DNA of 64,000 nt from Salinisphaera sp. Q1T1-3 (lineage in GTDB: Bacteria > Pseudomonadota > Gammaproteobacteria > Nevskiales > Salinisphaeraceae): positions 62,001 to 126,000 of the forward strand of contig NZ_QZWD01000003.1 in the NCBI RefSeq assembly GCF_003602005.1, given 5' to 3'. Both the position numbers and the translations under genes were made by a program. Under the pieces are notes generated by a model. The model was not told the origin of the DNA, ran no database searches, and saw only the letters and a program-made list of their open reading frames with translations. How positions within the stretch are numbered: the first letter of the stretch is position 1; each line of letters opens with the position of its first letter. This document shows, one piece after another, positions 29,228 to 38,226 of the stretch.

Positions 29228-30091
29228 ATGATTCGCAGCATGACCGGTTTCGCCCGGCGTGAGGTCAGTGCCGACTGGGGCGCGCTCACTTGGGAAATCA
29301 AAAGCGTCAATCATCGTTATCTGGAAGTCGCCACGCGTCTGCCCGAGAGTCTGCGCGCGCTCGAGCCGAAGATCCGCGAAGCCGTCGCCCGGCGCGTGGC
29401 TCGGGGCAAGGTCGAGGTATCGGCCCGTCTGGCGCTGGCCACATCGCATCAGGCCATCGCTGTCGACAGCGAGCGGCTCGGCGCCTTGTCCGAAGCGTTG
29501 GATCATGTGCGCAGCCAGGTCATCGACTGTCGCGCGCCGGACGCGCTGGCGCTTCTGAACTTCCCCGGCGTACAGCAGCAGGTCGAGCCGGACGTGCAAA
29601 GGCTTCAGGCCGATGCCATGACGGCCCTCGACGGCGCGGTCGACGCGCTCGCCGACATGCGCGCATCCGAGGGGCAGCGTCTGGCCGAGATGCTGTCGAA
29701 CCGGGCGAGTGCCATCGCCGAGCATGCACGCCTCGTGGGCGATCGTATTCCGGAAGTACGCGCCGAGCTCGCCGAGAAATGGCGGGCCCGGCTGGCCGAG
29801 CTCGATCTGGAGGCCGATCCCGCGCGGCTGGAATCGGAACTGGTCATCGCGGCCCAGCGCATGGACGTGGCCGAAGAGGTCGATCGGCTCCAGAGCCATG
29901 TCGCTGCACTCGACGAGGCGCTGGGCCGCGAGGAGCCGGTCGGCCGGCGGCTGGATTTCCTGATGCAGGAGTTCAATCGCGAAGCCAATACCATCGGTTC
30001 CAAATCGGCCGACAGCCAGGTCAGCGCGGCGGCCGTCGAAATGAAAGTGCTCATCGAACAGATGCGCGAACAGGTCCAGAACATCGAGTGA
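29228..30091 (+). CDS. yicC: YicC/YloC family endoribonuclease
   Basis: A 287-residue member of the YicC family, characterised in E. coli and B. subtilis as an endoribonuclease. Features: IRSMTGFARRE at the start, WEIKSVNHRYLEV, RLPESLRALEPKIRE, RGKVEVS, and the C-terminal DUF1732 region ending in GRRLDFLMQEFNREANTIGSKSAD. The latter has conserved Glu residues thought to bind metal. The ATG at 29228 is chosen because the family starts at this Met. Its stop overlaps the gmk start as TGATG. Confidence 0.93.
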   Translation: MIRSMTGFARREVSADWGALTWEIKSVNHRYLEVATRLPESLRALEPKIREAVARRVARGKVEVSARLALATSHQAIAVDSERLGALSEALDHVRSQVIDCRAPDALALLNFPGVQQQVEPDVQRLQADAMTALDGAVDALADMRASEGQRLAEMLSNRASAIAEHARLVGDRIPEVRAELAEKWRARLAELDLEADPARLESELVIAAQRMDVAEEVDRLQSHVAALDEALGREEPVGRRLDFLMQEFNREANTIGSKSADSQVSAAAVEMKVLIEQMREQVQNIE

Positions 30092-30684
30092 TGCCCGTGT
30101 CCGATTCAGCCAGCGGCCGTCGTGGCCGGCTTTATGTCATCTCCGCGCCGTCGGGCGGCGGCAAGACCAGCTTGACGCGTGCTCTGATCGCGCGTCTGGC
30201 CGAGCAGGACCGTATCGCGCGTTTCTCGGTCTCGTACACGACACGCGCCGCGCGTGAGGGGGAGGTCGACGGCGTGGATTATCACTTCGTCGGCTTCGAC
30301 GATTTCGAGAGGATGATTGCGCAGGATGCGTTTCTCGAACATGCGCGCGTGTTCGATCGCTACTACGGCACCTCGGCGGCCGAGACCGAGCGATGCCTGG
30401 CCGCCGGCCAGGACGTCATTCTGGATATCGACTGGCAGGGCGCGGCCCAGGTCCGCGAACGGGCGCCCGGGGCAGTGACGATCTTCATTCGGCCGCCGTC
30501 GCGCGCCGAGCTCGAACGTCGACTGCGTTCTCGGGCCTCGGATGACGAGGCCGCGATCCGGCGACGTCTGGCCGAGGCCGACGACGAGCTGGCGCGCGCC
30601 GACGACTACGACCACCAGATCGTCAACGACGAGTTCGGCCGGGCTCTGGATGCGCTCGAGGCGCTCTTCCAACAAACCGCCTGA
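30091..30684 (+). CDS. gmk: guanylate kinase
   Basis: Phosphorylates GMP to GDP. The 197 residues show P-loop SAPSGGGKTSL, SYTTRAAREGEVDGVDYHF (GMP-binding Ser/Arg/Tyr), FLEHARVFDRYYGTS, DVILDIDWQGAAQVR and IFIRPPSRAELERRL. The frame stays open far upstream, but the gene begins at the ATG overlapping the yicC stop. It precedes rpoZ and spoT, the E. coli order. Confidence 0.97.
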   Translation: MPVSDSASGRRGRLYVISAPSGGGKTSLTRALIARLAEQDRIARFSVSYTTRAAREGEVDGVDYHFVGFDDFERMIAQDAFLEHARVFDRYYGTSAAETERCLAAGQDVILDIDWQGAAQVRERAPGAVTIFIRPPSRAELERRLRSRASDDEAAIRRRLAEADDELARADDYDHQIVNDEFGRALDALEALFQQTA

Positions 30685-30760
30685 GGCGCCGGCCGGGCTG
30701 GCTGTCGCCGGTGCGAGCGGTTACACTATGCGATTGCGCTGATTTATGAGGTGAAGTGTC

Positions 30761-31066
30761 ATGGCGCGCGTGACCGTCGAAGATTGTCTCGATCATGTAT
30801 CCAACAAGTTCGAATTGGCGACGATCGCTTCGAAGCGAGCGCGTCAACTGGCGCGTGGTGCGCCGTCCCAGCTCGAATGGGAGGACGACAAGCCCTCGGT
30901 GATGGCGCTGCGCGAAATCGCCGAAGGTTTGGTTTCCAAGGACATCCTGGATGAGCCGGACCTGCCGCCGGTTTCGGCCAGCATGGAAGCGCCGCGTCCG
31001 GCCGAGCCGAGCGAAGAGGATTTCCAGGCCGAAGGCGCGCGCAAGAAAGCAGCCGGCGACGAATAG
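30761..31066 (+). CDS. rpoZ: RNA polymerase omega subunit
   Basis: A 101-residue subunit that helps assemble RNA polymerase and contributes to ppGpp binding. It reads [29 protein letters not shown], then [16 protein letters not shown], the family core. The C-terminal 35 residues are acidic and variable. A GAGGTG ribosome site precedes the ATG. An intrinsic terminator follows, separating it from spoT. Confidence 0.97.
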   Translation: MARVTVEDCLDHVSNKFELATIASKRARQLARGAPSQLEWEDDKPSVMALREIAEGLVSKDILDEPDLPPVSASMEAPRPAEPSEEDFQAEGARKKAAGDE

Positions 31067-31091
31067 ACCGATCGGCTGCGCAGGCCGACCG

Positions 31092-31121
31092 AAAAGCCGT
31101 GGCGAGAGCCGCGGCTTTTTT
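31092..31121 (+). terminator. intrinsic terminator after rpoZ
   Basis: AAAAGCCGTGGC and GCCGCGGCTTTT pair around GAGA, with one mismatch in the stem and a run of six T at the end (31116-31121). Confidence 0.88.
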
Positions 31122-31262
31122 CGTTGTACCCGGCCCGCGGCCATTGTGGACGTGTATTGCAGGCGCAGGGCGCGACAGCTGACGGTGTTGCGGTCTCGAA
31201 CGATCGCGAATCGGATGGGCGGGGCGCTCGCCGTCGGCCGTATTTCGCAGTAATCTGGGCGT

Positions 31263-33422
31263 ATGGAAATCGGTGGCTTGACACGACTGCAGAGCAAGAT
31301 CCGGACATCGCGCATTTCGCGCGAGTACGGCATCGATGCGCTGGCCGAACATCTCGAGGCCTATATGTCGCCCGAGGCGGTCGTGCAGGTACGCGCGGCG
31401 CACGCCTACGGCGAGAAACAGCATCGCGGGCAGTTCCGCAAGACCGGCGAGCCCTATATCTATCATCCGCTGGCGGTCGCGCGGATCCTGGCGGACATGC
31501 GGCTGGACGCGACCACGCTGATGGCCGCGATTCTGCATGACGTCATCGAGGACACCGACTCGGCCTACGAGGAAGTCGCCCGGATGTTCGGCACCGAGGT
31601 CGCACATCTGGTCGAGGGCGTATCCAAGCTGGACAAGGCCCAGTTCCATTCCCGGCAGGAGGCCACGGCAGAATCGTTTCGCAAGCTGATGCTGGCGATG
31701 ACGCGCGATATCCGCGTCATTCTGGTCAAGCTTGCCGATCGGTTGCACAACATGCGCACGCTCGATGGCATGAGCACGCGCAAGCGTGCCCAGATCGCCC
31801 GCGAGACGCTGGAGATCTACGCGCCGATCGCCCGTCGTCTGGGGATCAACAGCATCCGGACCGAGCTGGAGGAGAAAGGCTTCGCCAATCTCTATCCGCG
31901 ACGCTACGAGGTGCTGCTCAAGGCTAGCCGATCGATCGCCGGGGACCGTCGCAGCCTGTTGCGCGAGATCGAGGAAACGCTTTCGCGTGCGGTCGCGGCC
32001 GAAGGGTTGTCCGCGGCAGTACGCGGGCGGCGCAAGAATCTCTACAGCATCTATCGCAAGATGCGCGAAAAGCATCGCCGCTTTCTCGATGTCTTTGACC
32101 TGTACGGGGTGCGGATCATCGTCGACTCGGTCGACGAGTGTTATCGCGTACTCGGCATCGTGCATCACTGCTATCGGCCGATCTCGGCCCAGTTCAACGA
32201 CTACATCGCCAACCCGAAGCTCAACGGCTATCAGTCGCTGCATACCACGGTGATGGCGCGCGGCGGCCTCAAGTTCGAGGTTCAGGTCCGCACGCGCGAG
32301 ATGGATCAGATCGCCGAATCCGGCATCGCGGCCCATTGGCAGTACAAGCTCGGGGAATCCGTCGGCAAGCTCGGTACGCTCGATGCCGAGGAATGGCTCG
32401 GTCATCTGGCCGAGCTGCACGAAGACGAGGGCGACTCGCTCAAGTTCGTCGACAATCTACGCATGGATCTGTTTCCCGACGAGGTCTATGTCTTCACGCC
32501 CAAAGGCAAGATCATGCGACTGCCCAAGGGCTCGACCTGCGTGGATTTCGCCTACGCCGTGCATACCGAGCTCGGCAACCGCTGCGTGGCGGCACGGGTC
32601 GACGGTCATCTGGCGCCGTTGAACAACCAGCTCGAATCCGGTCAGACGATCGAGATCATCACGGCCAAGCATGCGCGGCCCAACGCGGCCTGGCTGCATT
32701 TCCTGCGCACCGGCAAGGCCCGTTCCGGTGTGCGCAACTATCTCAAGCATCAGCGTGACGACAAGGCCCGGGAGCTGGGCGAACGGCTGCTCGAAAAATC
32801 GCTGTCCGATCTCGGGCTGTCACTGCGGCGGTTGTCGCGCTCGGAAATCGAGCGCGGCCTGGTCGAGATGGGCGAGGCCAGTCTGCCGGCGCTCTATTCG
32901 GCCATCGGCCTCGGTCGTCGGTTGGCGCCGCTCGTGGCTCGACATTTCCTGGCCGGCGATTCGCCGGTGGCCGAGGGCACCCAGGCCAAGCCGCTGGCGG
33001 TGCAGGGCACCGAAGGGTTGGTGGTGGAATTCGCCAAGTGCTGTCATCCGGTGCCGGGCGATGCCATTCACGGTCAGGCCAGCGTGGGGCGCGGGATCGT
33101 CGTGCATCGCACCGGCTGTGCCTATTCGGCACGACGCTCGGCCTCCAATGATCGAGTCGAGCTGACCTGGGCCGACAATGTCTCGGGCGAATATGAAGTC
33201 GAGCTGCGCATCACCGCTGCCAACCAGCGTGGACTGCTGGCCAGCCTGGCGGCGCGTTTCGCCGATGCGGATGCGAGTATCGAGAACGTGAATTTCCCCG
33301 AGCGGGGCGGGGCGTTGCTGACGATTCGTTTTCTCATCAGCGTGCGCGATCGTCATCATCTGGCCCACGTTATCCGTCGCATCCGGCGGATTCCCGAAGT
33401 CGAGAGCATCGAGCGCAGCTGA
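31263..33422 (+). CDS. spoT: bifunctional (p)ppGpp synthetase/hydrolase SpoT
   Basis: Controls the stringent response. The 719-residue protein has the hydrolase HD domain (HHPLAVARIL then ILHDVIEDT, His92-Asp93), and the HD-type RLHNMRTLDG. The synthetase domain follows with RKNLYSIYRKM, FDLYGVRIIVDSVDECYRVLG and YIANPKLNGYQSLHTTV. Next are a TGS domain (EVYVFTPKGKIMRLPKGSTCVDFAYAVH), a zinc-finger-like CCHPVPGD and a C-terminal ACT domain (NQRGLLASLAARFADADASI). Both catalytic halves look intact, unlike RelA. The rpoZ terminator implies its own promoter in the 196-base gap. Confidence 0.96.
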   Translation: MEIGGLTRLQSKIRTSRISREYGIDALAEHLEAYMSPEAVVQVRAAHAYGEKQHRGQFRKTGEPYIYHPLAVARILADMRLDATTLMAAILHDVIEDTDSAYEEVARMFGTEVAHLVEGVSKLDKAQFHSRQEATAESFRKLMLAMTRDIRVILVKLADRLHNMRTLDGMSTRKRAQIARETLEIYAPIARRLGINSIRTELEEKGFANLYPRRYEVLLKASRSIAGDRRSLLREIEETLSRAVAAEGLSAAVRGRRKNLYSIYRKMREKHRRFLDVFDLYGVRIIVDSVDECYRVLGIVHHCYRPISAQFNDYIANPKLNGYQSLHTTVMARGGLKFEVQVRTREMDQIAESGIAAHWQYKLGESVGKLGTLDAEEWLGHLAELHEDEGDSLKFVDNLRMDLFPDEVYVFTPKGKIMRLPKGSTCVDFAYAVHTELGNRCVAARVDGHLAPLNNQLESGQTIEIITAKHARPNAAWLHFLRTGKARSGVRNYLKHQRDDKARELGERLLEKSLSDLGLSLRRLSRSEIERGLVEMGEASLPALYSAIGLGRRLAPLVARHFLAGDSPVAEGTQAKPLAVQGTEGLVVEFAKCCHPVPGDAIHGQASVGRGIVVHRTGCAYSARRSASNDRVELTWADNVSGEYEVELRITAANQRGLLASLAARFADADASIENVNFPERGGALLTIRFLISVRDRHHLAHVIRRIRRIPEVESIERS

Positions 33423-33452
33423 TCCCGGGCTCGCGGCGCTGGGCCTCGAACG

Positions 33453-33476
33453 GACGCTGTGTAAAAATACAGCGTC
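33453..33476. other. 24-base palindrome between spoT and ridA
   Basis: GACGCTGT (33453-33460) and ACAGCGTC (33469-33476) are perfect inverted arms around GTAAAAAT. It may be a hairpin ending spoT or an operator overlapping the ridA promoter; TAAAAAT in the centre could serve as a -10. The ridA ribosome site CGGAG follows. Confidence 0.55.
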
Positions 33477-33494
33477 TTTCCAACGGAGTCTTTC

Positions 33495-33887
33495 ATGTCG
33501 CAGGATCAGCGCGAAATCATCCACAGCGATGCCGCGCCCTCGGCCATCGGGCCGTATTCACAGGCGGTCAAGATCGGCAATACCGTATATGTCTCCGGCC
33601 AGATTCCGCTGGACCCGGACACCGGTGAGCTGATCGCCGGCGACTTCAAGGCCCAGGTCGAGCGTGTGTTCGACAATCTGGCCGCGGTGGCCGCGGCCGC
33701 CGGTGCCTCGCCGGCACATGCCGTGCGCGTCGGTCTCTATCTGACCGATATGAGCCAGTTCGGCATCGTCAACGAGGTCATGGCCTCGCGTTTCGATGCG
33801 CCGTATCCCGCGCGAGCGGCGATCGGTGTCGCGGCTCTGCCCAAGAATGCCGCCGTCGAGGCCGATGCCATCCTCGTCATCGACTAG
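33495..33887 (+). CDS. ridA: RidA family reactive-intermediate deaminase
   Basis: Hydrolyses reactive enamine/imine products of PLP enzymes. The 130 residues contain PSAIGPYSQAVKIGNTVYVSGQIPLDP, FDNLAAVAAAAGASPAHAV, and the catalytic-region block APYPARAAIGVAALPKNAAVEADAI with the key Arg. It follows spoT, as in many gammaproteobacteria. Its 3' end overlaps the start of recG. Its TAG stop lies in an unoccupied CTAG. Confidence 0.96.
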   Translation: MSQDQREIIHSDAAPSAIGPYSQAVKIGNTVYVSGQIPLDPDTGELIAGDFKAQVERVFDNLAAVAAAAGASPAHAVRVGLYLTDMSQFGIVNEVMASRFDAPYPARAAIGVAALPKNAAVEADAILVID

Positions 33888-35988
33888 CCGTGCTCCGACC
33901 GCGTCACTGACGGCCGATGCGCCTGTCCGCGGGCTGAGCGGCGTCGGGCCGAAGCTGGTCGAGCGACTCGAAGGCCTGGGGATCCGGTCGGTCGGTGATG
34001 TCTTGTTGCATCGGCCGATCCGCTACGAGGACCGCAGCCGCATCACGCCGGTCGCCGAGCTCCTGCCGGGGCAGGCGGCGCTGGCCGTCGTGCGTATCGA
34101 GCATGCCGAGGTCCGCATGGGCCAACGACGCAGCCTGCGGGTCTCGGCGCGCGACGGCGACGATTGGCTGGCCCTGCGTTTCTTCCACTTCGGCTCGCAA
34201 CAGCAGGCTCGCCTGGCGCCGGGCACGTGGGTGCGCGTGTTCGGCGAGCCGCGGCTGGCCGGCTATCAGCTGGAGATTGTCCACCCCGAGTGCGAAGTCG
34301 TGGCCGATGCCGCCGAAGGGTATGCGATCACGCCGGCGTTGCTGCCGGTCTATCCGACCGTGTCCGGCGTATCGCAGTCGCGCCTGCGCGACATGGTCAC
34401 ACAGACGCTCGCGCTGATCGGTCGCGCCGATTTCTGGCCCGAGATACTGCCCGAGGCGTTGACCGGTCCGGCGCTGTCGATGACCGCGGCCGAAGCCGTC
34501 GCCCGAATACATCAGCCGCCCCCCGATGTGGATGTGGCCGCACTCATGGCCGGCGAGGATCCGGCCTACCGTCGGCTGGCCTTCGAGGAACTGCTCGGGC
34601 ACCAGCTCGGACTGCGATCGCGTCGTCGCCAGATCCGCTCCGATCGGGCCCCGGCGATGCGCGATGCCGGGCGCGGCCTGGGGCCGCTGTTCGAAGGGTT
34701 GGGTTTCGCACCGACCGGGGCGCAGCGCCGCGTGATCGGGGAAATCCTGGCCGACATGGCCGCCGAATCGCCAATGCTGCGGTTGGTGCAGGGCGATGTC
34801 GGTTCCGGCAAGACAGTGGTCGCGGCCGCGGCGTTGCTGACCGCCGTGGACAACGGCTGGCAGGGGGCATTCATGGCGCCCACGGAACTGTTGGCCGAGC
34901 AGCACCACGGCGCCCTGTCGCGCTGGCTCGAGCCGCTCGGGATCGCGGTGTGGCTGGTCACCGGCAAGCGCAAGCGCGAGGCGGCGGCGCTGACGGCGAT
35001 CGCCGACGGTCGGCCGGGTGTGATCGTGGGCACGCATGCGCTGTTCCAGGAGTCACTGGCCTTCGGTGCGCTGGGCCTGGCCGTCATCGACGAACAGCAT
35101 CGATTCGGCGTCGATCAGCGTCTGGCGCTGCGCAACAAGGCCGCCCGTCGCGGGCGCCGGGCAACGACGGCGCACCAGCTCATCATGACGGCCACGCCGA
35201 TTCCGCGCACGCTGGCGATGAGCGCCTATGCCGATCTCGATACGTCCGTGATCGATGAACTGCCGCCGGGGCGTACGCCGATTCAGACCGTGGCCATCCC
35301 CAATACGCGACGTGACGAGGTCGTGGCACGCATCGGCCGGGCGGTGGCCGAGGGGCGCCAGGTCTACTGGGTCTGCACGCTCATCGAAGCCTCGGAAAAG
35401 CTGGAAGCGCAGGCGGCCGAGGCAGCGGCCGAGGCATTGGCCGACAGTCTCGACAATGTGCGGGTCTCGCTGGTGCACGGACGCATGAAGGCAACCGACA
35501 AGGCGCGCGCGATGAATGCCTTCAAGGCCGGCGAGATCGACGTGCTCGTGGCCACCACGGTGATCGAGGTCGGGGTCGATGTGCCCAACGCCTCGCTCAT
35601 GATCATCGAGAACGCCGAACGTCTGGGGCTCGCCCAGCTGCATCAGTTGCGTGGCCGTGTCGGCCGGGGTTCCGTGGCCAGTCATTGTGTACTGTTGTAT
35701 CAGGGCCCGCTGTCGGACACCGCCCGGGCACGCTTGTCGGCGCTGCGTGGCACAAGCGACGGGTTCGAGATCGCCCGCGCCGACCTGGAGCTGCGCGGGC
35801 CCGGCGAGGTGCTGGGTACGCGCCAGACCGGAGCGGCCAGTTTTCGTATCGCCGATCTGGTGCGCGATGCGGATCTGGCCGAGGCTGCGCTCGCGGTCGC
35901 CGACGATGTGCTGGCCTACCATCCGCGTGAAGCCGAAGCGCTGATCGCACGCTGGACCGCGTCCGGCGATGACTACGCCCGGGTCTGA
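33865..35988 (+). CDS. recG: ATP-dependent DNA helicase RecG
   Basis: Branch-migrating helicase that reverses stalled forks. From the ATG at 33865 it is 707 aa. The N-terminal wedge domain starts at PVRGLSGVGPKLVERLEGLGI and includes LRFFHFGSQQ and an OB fold. The helicase core has GDVGSGKTVVAAAA (Walker A), MAPTELLAEQHH, VIDEQHRFGVDQR (DEQH), MTATPIPRTLAM, ATTVIEVGVDVPNAS and QLHQLRGRVGRG, and ends with the TRG motif region (ADLELRGPGEVLGTRQ). The longer open frame overlapping ridA by 92 bases is rejected. Confidence 0.95.
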   Translation: MPSSSSTSRAPTASLTADAPVRGLSGVGPKLVERLEGLGIRSVGDVLLHRPIRYEDRSRITPVAELLPGQAALAVVRIEHAEVRMGQRRSLRVSARDGDDWLALRFFHFGSQQQARLAPGTWVRVFGEPRLAGYQLEIVHPECEVVADAAEGYAITPALLPVYPTVSGVSQSRLRDMVTQTLALIGRADFWPEILPEALTGPALSMTAAEAVARIHQPPPDVDVAALMAGEDPAYRRLAFEELLGHQLGLRSRRRQIRSDRAPAMRDAGRGLGPLFEGLGFAPTGAQRRVIGEILADMAAESPMLRLVQGDVGSGKTVVAAAALLTAVDNGWQGAFMAPTELLAEQHHGALSRWLEPLGIAVWLVTGKRKREAAALTAIADGRPGVIVGTHALFQESLAFGALGLAVIDEQHRFGVDQRLALRNKAARRGRRATTAHQLIMTATPIPRTLAMSAYADLDTSVIDELPPGRTPIQTVAIPNTRRDEVVARIGRAVAEGRQVYWVCTLIEASEKLEAQAAEAAAEALADSLDNVRVSLVHGRMKATDKARAMNAFKAGEIDVLVATTVIEVGVDVPNASLMIIENAERLGLAQLHQLRGRVGRGSVASHCVLLYQGPLSDTARARLSALRGTSDGFEIARADLELRGPGEVLGTRQTGAASFRIADLVRDADLAEAALAVADDVLAYHPREAEALIARWTASGDDYARV

Positions 35989-36063
35989 CACCATGCCGCC
36001 GGTCTCGCCAGCGGCCGTGACTGTGCCTAATCTGGATCAACCGTCGTCACCCGAGCGTGTGCC

Positions 36064-38088
36064 ATGCCATTGATTCGACGCGGGCTGCAGCTTGTCCGCT
36101 TCCAGCTCGAGCAGTTCATCGTGCGCGGCACGCTGTCGCGCCTGATCGTGATCGCGTTGACCATGATCATCATCGCCGTCGCGGCCGGGCTGGTGGCCTA
36201 TTCGGTGCTGCCCCGCGCCGATTACGCCGACCACAGCGCGGCCATCTGGTGGGCCTTTCTGCGGCTCACGGATTCGGGCTATCTCGGCGACGATCAGGGC
36301 ATCTGGCTGCGTGCGATTTCGACCACGCTGACCGTGCTCGGCGTGGTGCTGTTCGTCGGCGCGCTGATCGCGACAATGACACAGTGGCTCAACGACACCA
36401 TCGAAACGCTGGAGGCCGGCTACACGCCGATCGCCAAGAACGACCATATTCTGGTGCTCGGCTGGAACAACCGCACGGCCGAAATCATCGATCAGCTCGT
36501 GGCGGCCGAGGGCCGGGTGAAGCGCTTTCTGCGCTCACGCGGGGCCAAGCGCCTGGCGATCGTGGTGCTGGCCGAACGGGTCTCGCCGGCGCTGACCGCC
36601 GAGCTGCGTGATGTGCTGGGTCGCAGCTACAAGCGACGCCAGATCATTCTTCGGTCGGGCAACCCGCTGCGCGCCGATCATCTCAAGCGCGTCGATTACG
36701 CCCACGCCGGCGCGATCGTGCTGGCCGCGCCGGAATTCGTGGCCAGCGGCACGCCCGACGAGCGAACGATCAAGACCTTGATGAGCGCAGCCACAGCCCA
36801 TGCGGGCCTCGATCCCGAGGCGTTGCCGTTGATGGTCGCCGAGATCTACGACGCCGATCTGCTGGCCACGGCCCGCAGCATCTATCCCGGGCCGTCGGAA
36901 ATCGTCGGCACGGCTGAAATCATCGCACACGTGCTCGTCAACGCCGTGCGAACGCCCTGGCTGATCCGGATCTGCAACGAGCTGCTGGCCGGCCATGACG
37001 ATCCCGAGGCCAATCGTTTCTACGTCCGGATCGTGGATGACGAACTGGTCGGCCGGCGGCTCACGCTGCTGGCCGATGATTACGAGCACGCGGTGCTCAT
37101 CGGGCTGGCGCGGGACGGCGGGTTTCTGCCGGTGCACGGCGACGACGATGTACGGGTGGCCGCGGGCGATCGACTGGCTTTCATCGCTCGGAGCTACGAC
37201 GATTGCCTGCCGGTCGAGGGCCGGGCCGCGGCATCGACGCCGCGCGCGGCACGTGTGCCGCGGCGCATGCGCGAGCGGCCGGTTCGCCGGGTCTTGATCC
37301 TCGGCTGGAATCAGAAGTTGCCGTCGATGCTTGCCGCGTTCGCTGCCCATCATCACGAGGAAGCCCGGATCGATATCTGCTCGGCGCTGTCGATCGCCGA
37401 GCGCGAGGCCATGCTGGCGCGCCAGGGAATTTCGGTCTCGCACATGGCGCTGCGCCAGATCGAGATGGATACCACGGCCTATGCCCAGCTGAGCGGGCTG
37501 GATCTGACCGACTACGATGTGGTCGTGCTCGTGGCCAGTGACTGGCTCGGTTCGGCCGAGGCCGCGGATGCCCGGCTATTGCTGTGTCATCTCGTGCTCA
37601 GACGTGCCCTGGCCGCCGCGGATGCCGACCCGCGTCTGGTGGTCGAGACGATGGCCGAGGAGAACGCGTCGCTGTTCGCCGAGTCCGGCATCGAGTGTCT
37701 GGTCTCGCCGGTGATCCAGTCGAACCTGCTCAGCCAGATCGCCCTGCGACGCGAGCTGCACTGGGTCGTCGCGCATCTGTTCGGTGCGCGGGGCGCGGAG
37801 ATCGCGCTGCGCAACGCGGTGCCCACCGGCGAGCGCCATCATCGGGAAAGCGTGGCCGCGCTTGCCGCAGGGGCCGCGGCCAAGGGTGAGGTGCTGCTGG
37901 GTATCCTGCACGGACGCCACGGCCCGCAGCGCATCGAACTGAACCCGCGCGATCGGGACACCGAGCGCGAGTTCGGGCCGGATGATCGTCTCATCGTGCT
38001 GGAGAGCGAGGTCGCCGAAAGTGCCGCCGACAGTCCGGCCGACAATACCGAAGACACCGACCAAGGCCCGTTGACCCGATCTGTGTGA
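36064..38088 (+). CDS. CASTOR/POLLUX (DMI1)-type ion channel with tandem RCK-like domains
   Basis: A 674-residue protein with a membrane segment at 24-48, a re-entrant pore at about 60-78 (WWAFLRLTDSGYLGDD) and a second segment at 85-108. A long cytoplasmic part follows with two Rossmann-like nucleotide-domain starts: HILVLGWNNRTAEIIDQLV (about 127) and RVLILGWNQKLPSMLAAF (about 414). This is the layout of bacterial relatives of plant CASTOR and POLLUX nuclear channels and of RCK-gated potassium channels. The filter TDSGYL differs from the potassium TVGYG, so selectivity is uncertain. It lies after recG on the same strand with its own ribosome site. Confidence 0.82.
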   Translation: MPLIRRGLQLVRFQLEQFIVRGTLSRLIVIALTMIIIAVAAGLVAYSVLPRADYADHSAAIWWAFLRLTDSGYLGDDQGIWLRAISTTLTVLGVVLFVGALIATMTQWLNDTIETLEAGYTPIAKNDHILVLGWNNRTAEIIDQLVAAEGRVKRFLRSRGAKRLAIVVLAERVSPALTAELRDVLGRSYKRRQIILRSGNPLRADHLKRVDYAHAGAIVLAAPEFVASGTPDERTIKTLMSAATAHAGLDPEALPLMVAEIYDADLLATARSIYPGPSEIVGTAEIIAHVLVNAVRTPWLIRICNELLAGHDDPEANRFYVRIVDDELVGRRLTLLADDYEHAVLIGLARDGGFLPVHGDDDVRVAAGDRLAFIARSYDDCLPVEGRAAASTPRAARVPRRMRERPVRRVLILGWNQKLPSMLAAFAAHHHEEARIDICSALSIAEREAMLARQGISVSHMALRQIEMDTTAYAQLSGLDLTDYDVVVLVASDWLGSAEAADARLLLCHLVLRRALAAADADPRLVVETMAEENASLFAESGIECLVSPVIQSNLLSQIALRRELHWVVAHLFGARGAEIALRNAVPTGERHHRESVAALAAGAAAKGEVLLGILHGRHGPQRIELNPRDRDTEREFGPDDRLIVLESEVAESAADSPADNTEDTDQGPLTRSV

Positions 38089-38127
38089 GTCGCGCCGGCG
38101 GCTGCCCGTGCAATCCGGCGGGACGCA

Positions 38128-38144
38128 GTGTCGCTGTGCGACAC
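38128..38144. terminator. hairpin between convergent channel gene and corA
   Basis: GTGTCGC (38128-38134) and GCGACAC (38138-38144) pair perfectly around TGT in the 138-base gap between two convergent genes. No U-run is present, so this is a candidate only. Confidence 0.35.
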
Positions 38145-38226
38145 AAGCGAGCGACAACACCGGATGGCTGGACGAGCCGTGCGCGTAGAGGTGACAGGCC
38201 CCGGCGGTCGCCGATGCCAGCGACGC

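Noticed and set aside
30759-32420. 553-codon open frame antisense to rpoZ and spoT
   Set aside because: Runs across two real genes and a terminator; no domain seen.
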